Part shown: positions 24,510 to 33,055 of the stretch, piece by piece
How positions within the stretch are numbered: the stretch's first letter is position 1
How the letters are laid out: every line of letters begins with the position of its first letter
Source of the DNA: Planctomycetota bacterium
Lineage (GTDB): Bacteria; Planctomycetota; Phycisphaerae; SM23-33
Direction of reading: 5' to 3'
DNA: 64,000 bases
Assembly (NCBI GenBank): GCA_029553505.1
Contig: JAKPKY010000065.1
Location: 19,016 to 83,015 of the forward strand
The notes under the pieces: generated by a model
Told to the model about the DNA's origin: nothing
Seen by the model: the letters and a program-made list of their open reading frames with translations, nothing else
The model's database searches: none
Program-made: the position numbers and the translations under genes

Positions 24510-25997
24510 TTACGCCAAACGGAAGGTCATCGCCGCCAGCGACAGCGGGGGGAGCTTGGCGACGGCTTGTCCGTTGCGAACGGCGGGCTCGCGCCACTCG
24601 ACGGAGCGAATCACGTCGGGATTCTCGTAGGAGTTGGCGGCCTTGGCGTCCGGGCCGGTCAGCAGCTCGGCGCTGTCCAGCGCGGCGATGTCCGCGTCGG
24701 CAATCCGCACGGCCAGCTCCGCCTCGGCGTCCGGAGCGCGGTTGGTGGCGAAGACATGCATCCGCTGTCCGTCGAGGACGGCGCTGACGTCGATGTAGTT
24801 CGTCCTTCCGTGGGTCTTTCCCTCGTAGGCGGGCCCCTCGACGGCCGGGCGGAGCGAGACGCCATTCCGCCGGCGCGAGAACATCTCGAACGGGTAAAAG
24901 ATCGACTGGATGAGCATCCGGTCGCCCTGCGTCAGCACCGGCGCGATGACATTGACGACTTGGGCGATGTTGGCGATCTTCACGCAATCCGCGTGGCGCA
25001 GGAAGCTGTGCAGGAAGCCCGCGACGACCAGCGCGTCCTCCAGGTTGTAGACCTCCTCGACCAGGTGGGGTGCGAACTTTCCCTGCCCGTTGCACTCCAT
25101 GTTCTTGTACCAGACGTTCCACTCGTCGAAGCACAGGTAGGCCCGCTTTCGCGACCGCCGCCGGGCCTGGACGAACCGGCAGACGGCGTCCATCTCCTCG
25201 ATCTGGCGGTCGACGGCGTTCGTCACAGCCAGGAAGTCCGCCGTGTCGTTGGCGCGGTTCTCGACGTAGCGGTGCAGGCTGACGTAGTCGGCCTGGTCGC
25301 CCAGGTACTCCAGCACGATGCGGTCCCATTCCATGTAGGTGGGTATGGACACGCCGCAGGAGCCGCAGGCGACGAGGGCGATGGACTTGTCGGTGTCCTT
25401 CATCATCTTCGCCGCCTGCTGGGCGCGAATGGCGTACTGGTCTGCCGGCACGTGCCCGAGCTGCCAGGCGCCGTCCATCTCGTTGCCCAGGCACCAGAGC
25501 TTCACGCCGTAGGGGCGGTCGTTGCCGCCGGCGACGCGGAGGTCGGCGTACTTCGTGCCGCCCGGGCAGTTGCAATACTCCACCCAGTTGCGGGCCTCCT
25601 CCGGCGTGCCCGTGCCGAGGTTGACGGTGAGCATGGGCGTCCAGCCCATCACGGCGCAGAGGCGGAGGTATTCGTCGGTGCCGAAGCGGTTCGGCTCGCT
25701 GCTCTGCCAGGCCAGCTCGCGGACGGTGGGGCGGGCGTCGCGCGGGCCCACGCCGTCGAGCCAGTGATATCCGGAGGCGAAGTTGCCCCCCGGGTACCGG
25801 ATGGCCGTCATGCCGAGACGCTTCAACGCGCCGCAGACGTCGCTGCGGAAACCGTCGGCGTCGGCGTGCTTCGACGACGGGTCGTACAGGCCTTCGTAGA
25901 CGCATCGGCCCATGTGCTCGATGAATCCGCCGAAGATGCGCTCGTCGACGGAGGCGATCGGAAATCGACTGTGCAGCGAGAGCAAGGTCGTTTGCAT
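24510..25997 (-). CDS. Glycoside hydrolase family 51 alpha-L-arabinofuranosidase
   Basis: Intracellular enzyme (495 residues, no signal peptide) removing alpha-L-arabinofuranosyl groups from arabinoxylan or arabinan fragments. Seen: IFGGFIEHMGRCVYEG near residue 22, RYPGGNFASGYHW near 63, acid/base Glu in WCLGNEMDG near 175 and nucleophile Glu in CFDEWNVWYKN near 293, then a C-terminal beta-sandwich. The ATG at 25997 has AGGAG eight bases upstream; an upstream ATG would add a basic leader encoded in poor sequence. Monocistronic as far as can be seen. Confidence 0.93.
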   Translation of the reverse strand: MQTTLLSLHSRFPIASVDERIFGGFIEHMGRCVYEGLYDPSSKHADADGFRSDVCGALKRLGMTAIRYPGGNFASGYHWLDGVGPRDARPTVRELAWQSSEPNRFGTDEYLRLCAVMGWTPMLTVNLGTGTPEEARNWVEYCNCPGGTKYADLRVAGGNDRPYGVKLWCLGNEMDGAWQLGHVPADQYAIRAQQAAKMMKDTDKSIALVACGSCGVSIPTYMEWDRIVLEYLGDQADYVSLHRYVENRANDTADFLAVTNAVDRQIEEMDAVCRFVQARRRSRKRAYLCFDEWNVWYKNMECNGQGKFAPHLVEEVYNLEDALVVAGFLHSFLRHADCVKIANIAQVVNVIAPVLTQGDRMLIQSIFYPFEMFSRRRNGVSLRPAVEGPAYEGKTHGRTNYIDVSAVLDGQRMHVFATNRAPDAEAELAVRIADADIAALDSAELLTGPDAKAANSYENPDVIRSVEWREPAVRNGQAVAKLPPLSLAAMTFRLA

Positions 25998-26069
25998 GGA
26001 AGGGCTCCTGTCGCGTTCGTGCCAGCCTGGCACAAGGGGGGCATTCTGCCCCCGGCGAACAGGGAAAAC

Positions 26070-26175
26070 AAGAAGGAACCCGGAACCCGGAACTAAGGAA
26101 CTCGGAACCCGGAATACGGCAAAACCATCCTGCGCGGAAACGGGTTCCGTGTTCCCGGTTCCGTGTTCCGGTCGT
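26070..26175. repeat. Solo inverted 7-nt-period element with conserved core
   Basis: Left arm of CCGGAAC-type units, right arm of GGTTCCG/TGTTCCC/GGTTCCG/TGTTCCG, centre 26121-26143 which on the - strand reads GTTTCCGCGCAGGATGGTTT. The right arm ends 3 nt from the stop codon of the Rho_N-like gene. Confidence 0.87.
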
Positions 26176-26502
26176 CTACGATCCGACGGCCATTCGGCGG
26201 AGGCGGCGCTTGAGGGCGTGGATTTCCGTGCGGATGGCGGCCACGCGGGCCGTGTCCTTGGCGGCGATGGCCGCGTCGCGCCCCGTCTTGAGCTTGCGGA
26301 TGGTCGTCTTGATGCGGAGCTTCGCGGCGCCCTCGGCCGCGTGGTGCATGTGGATGCCCAGCACCTTGCACATCGCCGGAAGCAGGTGGTCCTTGTGCAT
26401 CGTGCTGAAGCCTTCCAGCGAGTCGTCCTTCAGGCCCTGGGCGATCTCGCGCAGCTTCGCCACCGTCATGTCCTTGAGTTGCTCGTACGTATAGTCTGCC
26501 AT
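26176..26502 (-). CDS. Small Rho_N/SAP-like helical protein
   Basis: A 108-residue protein. The N-terminal segment YEQLKDMTVAKLREIAQGL (residues 4-22) followed by LEGFSTMHKDHLLPAM resembles the Rho termination factor N-terminal (Rho_N, SAP-like) helical domain, a nucleic-acid-binding module. The C-terminal half is a basic helical stretch (KLRIKTTIRKLKTGRD, IHALKRRLRRM), perhaps a coiled coil. A role in nucleic-acid binding is inferred. It stands between two short-period repeat clusters, with no operon partner. Confidence 0.65.
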   Translation of the reverse strand: MADYTYEQLKDMTVAKLREIAQGLKDDSLEGFSTMHKDHLLPAMCKVLGIHMHHAAEGAAKLRIKTTIRKLKTGRDAAIAAKDTARVAAIRTEIHALKRRLRRMAVGS

Positions 26503-26823
26503 CGATCTGTCTCCCGCGAGGTGTGGAAATGGACGTCGCTGCCCGATACGCCAAATCATAGCCCGCCGGCGGAAAAAGGGCAAGGGGAACAAGGCGAGGG
26601 ACTCGGGACCAGGGAAACGGAACCCGGAATAAGGAACCCGGAACAGGGAACCAGGAACCCGGGTTTCGCGCAGTGCAGTTTTTCCGTGTTCCCGGTTCCT
26701 CAGTTCCGGGTTCCTGTCTTCGGTCTTCGGTCCTCGCAGCATCCGACGACCGCTCCCTTACGGTCGCGGCTCTGTAAGAGGTACCGGACTGACCACTCTC
26801 CACTATGCCCTCTCCACTCTCCC
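26503..26823. repeat. Gene-free stretch filled by three repeat types
   Basis: 26580-26735 is an inverted 7-nt-period element (GGAACCC-type arms, core near 26663-26685 reading TTTCGCGCAGTGCAGTTTTT); 26745-26790 is the GACCG-CTCCCTTA-CGGTC palindrome followed by TCTGTAAGAGGTACCGGACT; 26790-26823 is an ACTCTCC 7-nt array that begins directly after the AraC stop codon. The first ~75 bp (26503-26579) hold the Rho_N gene's upstream region. Confidence 0.85.
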
Positions 26824-27684
26824 TCAGTCCTCGCTGTGGCTCCGCAGGGCGCGGGGGGTCTGGCCGGTCAGGCGGCGGAAAACGTGGTAGAAGTGGCTGA
26901 GGTTCCCGAACCCGCAGGCCAGCGCGACGTCGAGGATGGGGGAGGTGGTTTCCTTCAGCAGCCGGACCGCCGCCCGCACGCGCACCTCGTTGAGGTACTC
27001 GACGAAGGTCTTTCCCGTGTGCCGCCGGAAGAGGGCGTGGAAGTGGCTGCGGCTGAGCCCGGCGATCTCGGCTGCCTGCTCCACGGTGATCGCGCCGCGG
27101 TAGCGCGTCTCGACGAACCGGCAGACGTCCACGATATGGTCCCGCGCCTGGGGCGGCCCGAAGACGTCGCGCAGGTGCGGCAGCACGGCAGCGTCGCGGA
27201 GGATCGCCAGGAGCATCTCCTGGATGCGCAGGCGGATGGCGCAGTGGTAGCCCGGCGCCTTGCGCTGGTTCTCGGCGAGCATGGCCTGGAACGCGCCGGT
27301 CACCGCGGCGACGCCCTCCGGCGAGAGGCGCAGCAGGTTCTCGTCCCGCGCGCCACGCTCGCAGAGGAAGCGCAGCACGCCGGCGGCCACCTCGTTGGCG
27401 CCGATCTCCTGCGCGAAGACGCCCTCGGCGATGTAGAGCACGACGCCCTCGCAGGTCGCGTCGGCGGGGCGGTTGGCGTAGTGTCCCTGCCCGGCCGGGA
27501 AGAAGAACAGGTCGCCCGCTTGCATGGCAAACTCCCGCCGGGGGGTGAACTGCGCGCCGACGCCCGCGGTGCAGAGATAGAACTCGTGGAAGTCGTGGGC
27601 GTGCAGGCTGCGCGGCGGCGCGGGCGTCAGGGACGCCGGGAAACAAGTGAACGACGGCGTACTGTCGACGGTCTGTGTGGGCAT
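26824..27684 (-). CDS. AraC-family regulator with cupin sensor domain
   Basis: Regulator of 286 residues: an N-terminal cupin (residues ~20-100; HAHDFHEFYLCTAG and AGDLFFFPAGQGHYANRP) that would bind a sugar or related ligand, and a C-terminal double HTH (~185-280; ITVEQAAEIAGLSRSHFHALFRRHTGKTF and ILDVALACGFGNLSHFYHVFRRLTGQTPRAL). It is divergent from a Gfo/Idh dehydrogenase and DUF1080 gene, its likely targets. The ATG at 27684 starts a normal-length protein. Its TGA is followed without gap by a GGGAGAG/TGGAGAG 7-nt array. Confidence 0.92.
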   Translation of the reverse strand: MPTQTVDSTPSFTCFPASLTPAPPRSLHAHDFHEFYLCTAGVGAQFTPRREFAMQAGDLFFFPAGQGHYANRPADATCEGVVLYIAEGVFAQEIGANEVAAGVLRFLCERGARDENLLRLSPEGVAAVTGAFQAMLAENQRKAPGYHCAIRLRIQEMLLAILRDAAVLPHLRDVFGPPQARDHIVDVCRFVETRYRGAITVEQAAEIAGLSRSHFHALFRRHTGKTFVEYLNEVRVRAAVRLLKETTSPILDVALACGFGNLSHFYHVFRRLTGQTPRALRSHSED

Positions 27685-27865
27685 TGCAGATATCCCCGGA
27701 ATCGAAAAATGGCAAAAACCGGCGTTTTTTCGCAATACGGGCTTAGGCGGCCGGATAATATTACACGAGAATCGGACATTGGTGGAAGATAATTTTCTTC
27801 CGCGCGGATACACTTCCGACGACGTGTTTCCCGTGGCGACGACGCCTGGGACAGGGAATCTCACC
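27685..27865. promoter_or_regulatory. Divergent control region between AraC regulator and Gfo/Idh gene
   Basis: A 181-bp region between divergent starts. It is locally AT-rich around 27740-27800 (TAATATTA) and contains the inverted repeat GGAAGA-TAATTT-TCTTCC at 27784-27801, a candidate operator. Binding by the AraC protein is inferred from position. Confidence 0.4.
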
Positions 27866-28882
27866 ATGGCAAAAGAACGCGCGGTGGTCGTGGGCGCAGG
27901 CGGAATCTCCAACGCCTGGTTTCCGCCGTTGCGGCGGGAGAAGGTCCGCGTCGCGGCCGTCGTGGACCTGAACGTCGAGGCGGCGCGGAAGCAGATCGCC
28001 AAATACGAGTTGGAGGCCGAGGCGTCCGACGACCTGAAGGCGACGCTGCGGAAGCACCGCCCGGACTTCGTGGTGGACCTGACGGTTCCCGACGCGCACT
28101 GCGCCGTGACGTGCGCGGCGCTGGCGGCGGGGTGCCACGTGATCGGCGAGAAGCCGATGGCCGGGAGCATGTCCGAGGCGCGGCGGATGGTTCGCGCCGC
28201 CGAGCGCGCGGGCAGGCTGTACATGGTCAGTCAATCGCGCCGGTGGGTGGACAAGCACTATGCGATCCGCGACGCGATCGGCGCGGGCGCGATCGGCCGC
28301 CTGACGACGGCCAACTGCGACTTCTACATGGGCTGCCACTTCGGTGGATTCCGCGACCGGATGCCCAGCCCGCTGATTCTGGACATGGCGATCCACCACT
28401 TTGACCTGGCGCGGTTCCTGACGGGCGCGGACCCCGTGTCGGTCTACGCGCGCGAGTTCAACCCGCGCGGCTCGTGGTATCGGGGCGACGCGGCCGCCTG
28501 CTGCCTCTTCGAGATGACCGGCGGGATCGTGTTCTCCTACCGCGGCTCGTGGTGCGCCGAGGGGTGCCACACGAGCTGGCAGGGGGACTGGCGTCTGATC
28601 GGCGAAAAGGGTACGCTTCTGTACGAGCGCGACGAATCGCCCCGGGGGCAGGCGGTCCGAAAGGCCGGCGGCTTTTACAGCGAGTTGAAGGACCTGAAGG
28701 TCCCCGTGCGGGCGATGAAGCACGGCGGAATGCACGGGGCGCTGCGCGAGATGCTGGCGTTCCTGCGCACGGGCAGGCGCCCGCAGACGGAATGTCACGA
28801 CAACATCCAGTCGCTGGCGATGGTGTTCGCCGCGATCGAGTCTTCCCGCAAGGGCAAACAGGTTCCCGTCCGCGCGACGTGA
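27866..28882 (+). CDS. Gfo/Idh/MocA-family NAD(P)-dependent oxidoreductase
   Basis: Cytoplasmic sugar or inositol-type dehydrogenase (338 residues). Rossmann domain at the N-terminus (AVVVGAGGISNAWFPPL), the family motif GEKPMAGSMSEARRM near residue 95 (E-K-P lysine in catalysis) and the C-terminal alpha/beta domain with SPLILDMAIHHFDLARFLTG near 170, where the conserved His is likely catalytic. Planctomycetes carry many such genes next to DUF1080 genes, as here (25 bp downstream). Substrate unknown. Start ATG at 27866; upstream codons lie in the divergent promoter. Confidence 0.9.
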   Translation: MAKERAVVVGAGGISNAWFPPLRREKVRVAAVVDLNVEAARKQIAKYELEAEASDDLKATLRKHRPDFVVDLTVPDAHCAVTCAALAAGCHVIGEKPMAGSMSEARRMVRAAERAGRLYMVSQSRRWVDKHYAIRDAIGAGAIGRLTTANCDFYMGCHFGGFRDRMPSPLILDMAIHHFDLARFLTGADPVSVYAREFNPRGSWYRGDAAACCLFEMTGGIVFSYRGSWCAEGCHTSWQGDWRLIGEKGTLLYERDESPRGQAVRKAGGFYSELKDLKVPVRAMKHGGMHGALREMLAFLRTGRRPQTECHDNIQSLAMVFAAIESSRKGKQVPVRAT

Positions 28883-28907
28883 CGGGGCAACAGAAAGGAA
28901 CGCAGAC

Positions 28908-29660
28908 ATGGCAGAGATCATTCGAGGCTACACCGATACGCCCGTGATTCCGGGCTCGAAGTATCGCGTGCACGATCCGGACCGCCCGCAGCCGCGGGTC
29001 GTCACCCCCGGCACCGAGAGCACGCAGTCCGCGCCGGGCAAGCCGCCGTCGGACGCGGTGGTGCTGTTCGACGGGCGCGACCTGTCCGGATGGGTGACCG
29101 TCAAGGACGGCTCGCCCGCCAAGTGGAAGGTGGAGAACGGGTACATGGAAGTGGTGGCCGGCGGGGGCGATATCGCCAGCAAGAAGCGGTTCGGCGACTG
29201 CCAGCTCCACGTGGAATGGGCCGCGCCGGCCGCCGTCTCCGGCGACAGCCAGGGACGCGGAAACAGCGGCGTGTTCCTCATGGGCCTCTACGAGATCCAG
29301 GTGCTCGACTGCTACCAGAACCCCACCTACCCCGACGGCACGACCGGCGGAATCTACGGGCAGTACCCGCCGCTGGTCAACGCCTGCCGCAAGCCCGGCG
29401 AGTGGCAGATGTACGACATCGTGTGGACCGCCCCGCGCTTCGACGGCGACAAGCTCGTCAGCCCCGCGCGCATTACCGTGATCCACAACGGCATCGTGCT
29501 CCACCACGACAAGGAGCTCCAGGGCCCCACGCAGCATCGCAAGCTCGCCACCTACGTGCCGCATGACGCCGAGCTGCCGGTGGTGCTCCAGGACCACCGC
29601 GACGCGGTGCGCTTCCGGAACGTCTGGTGCCGGCCGCTGACCGGGTACGACCAGCAATAG
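28908..29660 (+). CDS. DUF1080 protein (3-keto-disaccharide hydrolase-like)
   Basis: A 250-residue concanavalin-A-like protein of the DUF1080 family: VLFDGRDLSGWV near residue 52, KWKVENGYMEVV, then RGNSGVFLMGLYEIQVLD near 120 and GEWQMYDIVW near 163, all characteristic. Some family members hydrolyse 3-keto-glycosides made by Gfo/Idh-type dehydrogenases, which fits the neighbour directly upstream; together they may cut glycosides by oxidation then elimination. No signal peptide is visible, unlike many DUF1080 proteins, so action in the cytoplasm is likely. AAAGGAA precedes the start. Confidence 0.9.
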   Translation: MAEIIRGYTDTPVIPGSKYRVHDPDRPQPRVVTPGTESTQSAPGKPPSDAVVLFDGRDLSGWVTVKDGSPAKWKVENGYMEVVAGGGDIASKKRFGDCQLHVEWAAPAAVSGDSQGRGNSGVFLMGLYEIQVLDCYQNPTYPDGTTGGIYGQYPPLVNACRKPGEWQMYDIVWTAPRFDGDKLVSPARITVIHNGIVLHHDKELQGPTQHRKLATYVPHDAELPVVLQDHRDAVRFRNVWCRPLTGYDQQ

Positions 29661-30150
29661 GCGTGCCGCGCCGGGCCGCCCCGGCGACTCGTCCACTCTC
29701 GACGCGCGAGGCGCGGCGGATTCCCCCTCCGCCGCGCCTTTCTTTTTCCCCCATTTCCGCGCTTATTTGCGGATTTCGCGTCCTTTTCCGCGCGATTTCG
29801 CACCCATTTCGGGGGGCTTTTTTACCCCTTTTCCGCCCCCTCCGCCACGACCAATCAGACAATCCCACAACCGCCCCGCGCGCCTCTTACAGAGCCCCGA
29901 CCGTGAGGGAGGGGTCGCCGGGAGTCGCCGAGTGGAAAGCTGAAAGCGGAAAAAGGAAAGCTGAAAACAAAGAGTAGCGAGTGTCCTCTCGCCGCGTCAG
30001 AGGTTTTCGTCGGACACGTTTCCATTGCGTTTCCTGCCATGACGGTTAGCATGTCTTCCTGCGGGCTGGGAGCCCACGGCCCGAAGGACAGATGCTCGAA
30101 CGAAAATATGATAGCGCCCGCCCCTGGCCCGCAAGCAGGAGACGCAGACC
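29661..30150. repeat. Gene-free stretch with terminator and repeats
   Basis: Contains a strong terminator (29709-29747), a T/C-rich segment without features (29748-29870), an inverted copy of the TCTTACAGAGCCCCGACCG palindrome repeat (about 29883-29923) and a 7-nt array GGAAAGC/TGAAAGC/GGAAAAA/GGAAAGC/TGAAAAC (29934-29968). The last ~180 bp up to deoC hold no gene I can support. Confidence 0.7.
29709..29747 (+). terminator. Intrinsic terminator of the Gfo/Idh-DUF1080 operon
   Basis: Perfect 12-bp stem AGGCGCGGCGGA / TCCGCCGCGCCT with a 7-nt loop, followed by TTCTTTTT. It lies 49 bp after the DUF1080 stop. Confidence 0.85.
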
Positions 30151-30834
30151 GTGGACTACACCTACGCCGACATCGCGAAGATGATCGATCACTCGCTGCT
30201 GAACCCCACGCTGGACGCCGACGCCCTGGAGGCCGGGTGCCGCCTCGCGGTCGAGTACGACGTCGCCAGCGTGTGCATCCTCCCGTACTACCTCAAGCGG
30301 TGCGCGGAGATCCTCGCCGGCTCGACGGTCGTTCCGAGCACGACGATCGGCTTCCCGCACGGCGGGCACGCGACGGCCGTCAAGCTCGCCGAGGCCCGGC
30401 AGGCCCTTGCCGACGGCGGACGCGAGCTGGACATGGTCGTCAACATCAGCAAGGTGCTCAGCCGCGACTGGGACTACGTGCGGGCGGACATCGCCCCGAT
30501 CGTCGAGGCCGCCCACGCGGCCGGGGCCAAGGTCAAGGTGATCTTCGAGAACTGCTACCTCGCCGACGAACACAAGATCCGCCTCTGCGAACTCTGCGGC
30601 GAATTGCGGGCCGACTGGGTCAAGACCAGCACCGGATACGGCACGGGCGGGGCGACGATGGACGATCTGAAGCTGATGCGCCGCCACGCGCCCGCCCACG
30701 TGCAGGTGAAGGCGGCCGGCGGCGTCCGCGACCTGGACACGCTGCTGGCCGTCCGGGCGATCGGCGTCACCCGCTCCGGCGCCAGCCGCACCCGGGAAAT
30801 CCTCGACGAGTGCAAACGCCGTCTCGGCCTCTGA
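30151..30834 (+). CDS. deoC: Deoxyribose-phosphate aldolase
   Basis: Class I aldolase (227 residues) that splits 2-deoxyribose-5-phosphate into acetaldehyde and glyceraldehyde-3-phosphate. Seen: MIDHSLLNPT near residue 11, GFPHGGHATAVKLAEA near 66, DMVVNISKVLSRDWDYV near 92, the Schiff-base lysine region DWVKTSTGYGTGGAT near 155 and VKAAGGVRDLDTLLA near 183. GTG start with AGGAG ten bases upstream. Single gene; followed by hairpin repeats that may terminate it. Confidence 0.94.
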   Translation: MDYTYADIAKMIDHSLLNPTLDADALEAGCRLAVEYDVASVCILPYYLKRCAEILAGSTVVPSTTIGFPHGGHATAVKLAEARQALADGGRELDMVVNISKVLSRDWDYVRADIAPIVEAAHAAGAKVKVIFENCYLADEHKIRLCELCGELRADWVKTSTGYGTGGATMDDLKLMRRHAPAHVQVKAAGGVRDLDTLLAVRAIGVTRSGASRTREILDECKRRLGL

Positions 30835-31152
30835 GACGCCCGACAGATTACACCGCAGAGGTCGAAGAGGACGCAGAGCAAGAGGTTTTTCACAAGCCCC
30901 CGCAGTAATGCGGGGGTTCTTGCCGTTTATGGTCTTGTCACATTTAGCCCCCTGTTAACACAGGGGGCTTGTTATTCCGCACGCGCCGCGCGGGGACGGT
31001 TTTTCACAAGCCCCCGCTGTAAAGCGGGGGTTCTTGCCGTTTCCCGCCGCCGCGGGTAGCATGTTTCCATGCGGCGGGGAACGACAGCCAACCCGGGCGG
31101 GTCTGCGACGACAAGGTTCCTGCCCCCTCATCTCACTGAGGAGCAATGAGCC
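30835..31152 (+). repeat. Repeat-filled spacer after deoC
   Basis: Contents in order: a short 9-nt array (CGCAGAGGT/CGAAGAGGA/CGCAGAGCA, ~30853-30880); a 45-bp repeat at 30884-30928; a palindrome AGCCCCCTGT-TAAC-ACAGGGGGCT at 30946-30969; a second copy of the 45-bp repeat at 30998-31042; and an inverted CCCGCCGC/GCGGCGGG pair up to ~31079. Both 45-bp copies carry a hairpin CCCCCGC-nGTAAn-GCGGGGG followed by TTCTTGCCGTTT. Confidence 0.8.
30946..30975 (+). terminator. Terminator-like hairpin after deoC
   Basis: Perfect 10-bp stem with TAAC loop followed by TTGTTATT, between two 45-bp hairpin repeats. Probably ends the deoC transcript; the flanking hairpins (30897-30916 and 31010-31030) could add to this. 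Confidence 0.6.
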
Positions 31153-32193
31153 ATGATATACGCCATGCAAACGAACAGAAATGTGCGGTCATTCTTGTTG
31201 TTCGGGATATATGCCGTGGCGATATTCCTGATCAGCGGCCTGATGGGAGCGTGTGCGGAGAGTGGTCTCGGCCGTAGCCGTCTCGACGGAAATGGATCAC
31301 AAAATATGCCAACCGCCGATAGCGAGCCGGTTCTCCCGCCCTGGGAAGTTGTCCGGGAACGAAAGTCCCTCCTTCAGAAGGAGTCCTTGTCGCCTATCCT
31401 GGAGGCGGCCTGCCTCAGGGCCGAGATCGCATGTCTGGCAGATCAGATACTGCCCATGCCCTATTATCCGGAAAAGAAGGAAGAGCAACAGCGACTTCGC
31501 GAAGAGATAAAGCCGTTGGTTCAGCGTTCGAATGACGTAGAGGCGAAACCGTTGGTTAAAATCGCGGTGCTGAAATATGTGACCAGACTTCCGGATCCCG
31601 CCACGTTCTCGAATGACCTGTTGTACGCACACGTATTCACGTGGGCACTAGAGGAGAGGCAGAGAACGGCATCCGTTTCCTGGCAGGAATGCATGAGCAT
31701 ATTGGACATGATCAGGAAGAGCAGTAGCCCGTACCGTAAAGAGGTATTCATAAATTTGGCGTGGGCATCAGACTATCGGTTTGTGGAGTATGTGGCTGGC
31801 ACCTTGTCGGAATCCATGGAGGAATGGGAATACGACTGGATGCGATGGCTGATGCAGGATGCGGAGCACCTTATTCCTGACAACAAGGGCATGGAGCGAA
31901 AGACGTGGATTGAGTTGAGCAACGACCTGCGAGGCAAGGTTGTGTGGCGTGGCGCATGGAACGTGAACCTCCACGAGGATAAGGGAGGTTTGCAAGACGC
32001 CGAAGCGAAATCCTTTTATGACATATCGTGGGAATCGCTTTACTTGAACAAGAATGTGTGGGCTGCCAATGGCCGGTTTCAATCTCCCCTTACCCCCGCC
32101 GAGAAGGAGCAATTCCGAACCTTCATGGAGATGCCCCTTGAGAAAAGGCGGGAAGCGGCCATCTCAGCTTATCAGCGAAGAAAACAGCGGTAG
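31153..32193 (+). CDS. Uncharacterised exported or lipoprotein-like protein
   Basis: A 346-residue protein I do not recognise. The N-terminus has a basic start, a hydrophobic run (residues ~13-31) and then LMGAC, which could be a lipobox; export is predicted. The remainder is hydrophilic and mostly helical, with KEEQQRLREEIKPL near 110 and a basic C-terminus (EKRREAAISAYQRRKQR). Its GC content is clearly lower than that of deoC or the dcw genes, so it may have been acquired. GAGGAG precedes the ATG. Its TAG is followed three bases later by a perfect palindrome. Confidence 0.7.
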   Translation: MIYAMQTNRNVRSFLLFGIYAVAIFLISGLMGACAESGLGRSRLDGNGSQNMPTADSEPVLPPWEVVRERKSLLQKESLSPILEAACLRAEIACLADQILPMPYYPEKKEEQQRLREEIKPLVQRSNDVEAKPLVKIAVLKYVTRLPDPATFSNDLLYAHVFTWALEERQRTASVSWQECMSILDMIRKSSSPYRKEVFINLAWASDYRFVEYVAGTLSESMEEWEYDWMRWLMQDAEHLIPDNKGMERKTWIELSNDLRGKVVWRGAWNVNLHEDKGGLQDAEAKSFYDISWESLYLNKNVWAANGRFQSPLTPAEKEQFRTFMEMPLEKRREAAISAYQRRKQR

Positions 32194-32196
32194 GGC

Positions 32197-32214
32197 GCGT
32201 GGCCTTGGCCACGC
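32197..32214 (+). repeat. Stop-docked palindrome (copy 1)
   Basis: GCGTGGCC-TT-GGCCACGC, perfect 8-bp arms, three bases after the stop codon of the preceding gene. Related palindromes follow the next two genes. Confidence 0.8.
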
Positions 32215-32271
32215 ACGCGGAAGGGTAGAGATTACGAATTGCATCGGCGTATCCGTCGAAAGGTCCTGGAG

Positions 32272-32994
32272 ATGAATCGCGTTGAGAGTCCGGCCTGGGA
32301 TGAGTATCTGCTGGGCGGCTATTTTCTGTGTGAGACATATCCGGCCGGGAACGCCGCGGAAGCAAGCGATTCATCCGGCGCAGTTGTGAGTGTCTCCGGC
32401 TGCCTCTGCCAAACCATACCCGATTCTTGGGCGTTCCGCTGGGCGGATTGCGAGGAATCCGACCGGGTTGTCCAGGCCGGGCGATTTGGCCTTTCCCAAA
32501 ATGCGCTGCGGCGGCTGATGGACTGGGTGGAGGAACACTTTGGCCGGGATCTGGGCTGGCCCGACGTCTTTTTCTCGCGGGAAGCGGCGAAAGCCTTTGC
32601 GGACGAATTTCTTTCGGACAAGAAGCGCGCCATGCTCCTCGGCATTGGACTTCCCGTTTCGTTGGCGGCCGGGTTTCTTGAGGAAACCGCGCCGCGCAAG
32701 ACGGACATGGTTTCGGGCATCTGCACCCTGATCGAGCAGGGCCGTCTCCTGAGTCGCGAAGGCGAGATCATGGGTTACGAGGTTCTCGGCCTGGAGACGG
32801 ACCTGATGCATTCCTGGATGTGCCACAGCGAGTTTGGGATGGAGACTGTCGAACGCCTTGGCATTTCAGTGGGGGCCCATGGCTTGTTAACGAGCGAGTC
32901 GGACGCTGCCGCAGTGGCCCGGGCTTACAATGAGGGTCCTGGCACGGAGCCGGTGTGGTGGGCGCCGTGGCTGCTGGCCCGATATGAGTGGTAG
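32272..32994 (+). CDS. Uncharacterised protein in low-GC accessory region
   Basis: A 240-residue cytoplasmic-looking protein with no motif I recognise. It is rich in aromatic and acidic residues, with several Trp (SWAFRWADC, DLGWPDVFF, HSWMCHSEF, VWWAPWLLARYEW) and segments such as GICTLIEQGRLLSREGEIMG. The composition and neighbourhood (small hypothetical genes with Sel1 repeats) recall immunity-type proteins of toxin clusters, but no toxin gene is visible, so this is only an impression. The ATG at 32272 follows GGTCCTGGAG. Confidence 0.6.
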   Translation: MNRVESPAWDEYLLGGYFLCETYPAGNAAEASDSSGAVVSVSGCLCQTIPDSWAFRWADCEESDRVVQAGRFGLSQNALRRLMDWVEEHFGRDLGWPDVFFSREAAKAFADEFLSDKKRAMLLGIGLPVSLAAGFLEETAPRKTDMVSGICTLIEQGRLLSREGEIMGYEVLGLETDLMHSWMCHSEFGMETVERLGISVGAHGLLTSESDAAAVARAYNEGPGTEPVWWAPWLLARYEW

Positions 32995-33001
32995 GCAGGA
33001 G

Positions 33002-33019
33002 GCGTGGTCTTGGCCGTGC
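33002..33019 (+). repeat. Stop-docked palindrome (copy 2, degenerate)
   Basis: GCGTGGTC-TT-GGCCGTGC, the same palindrome as at 32197 with two transitions, nine bases after the stop codon of the uncharacterised gene. Confidence 0.65.
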
Positions 33020-33055
33020 GCGCGGTGGGGGAGGTAGCGAGATGGGAGTGCGATC

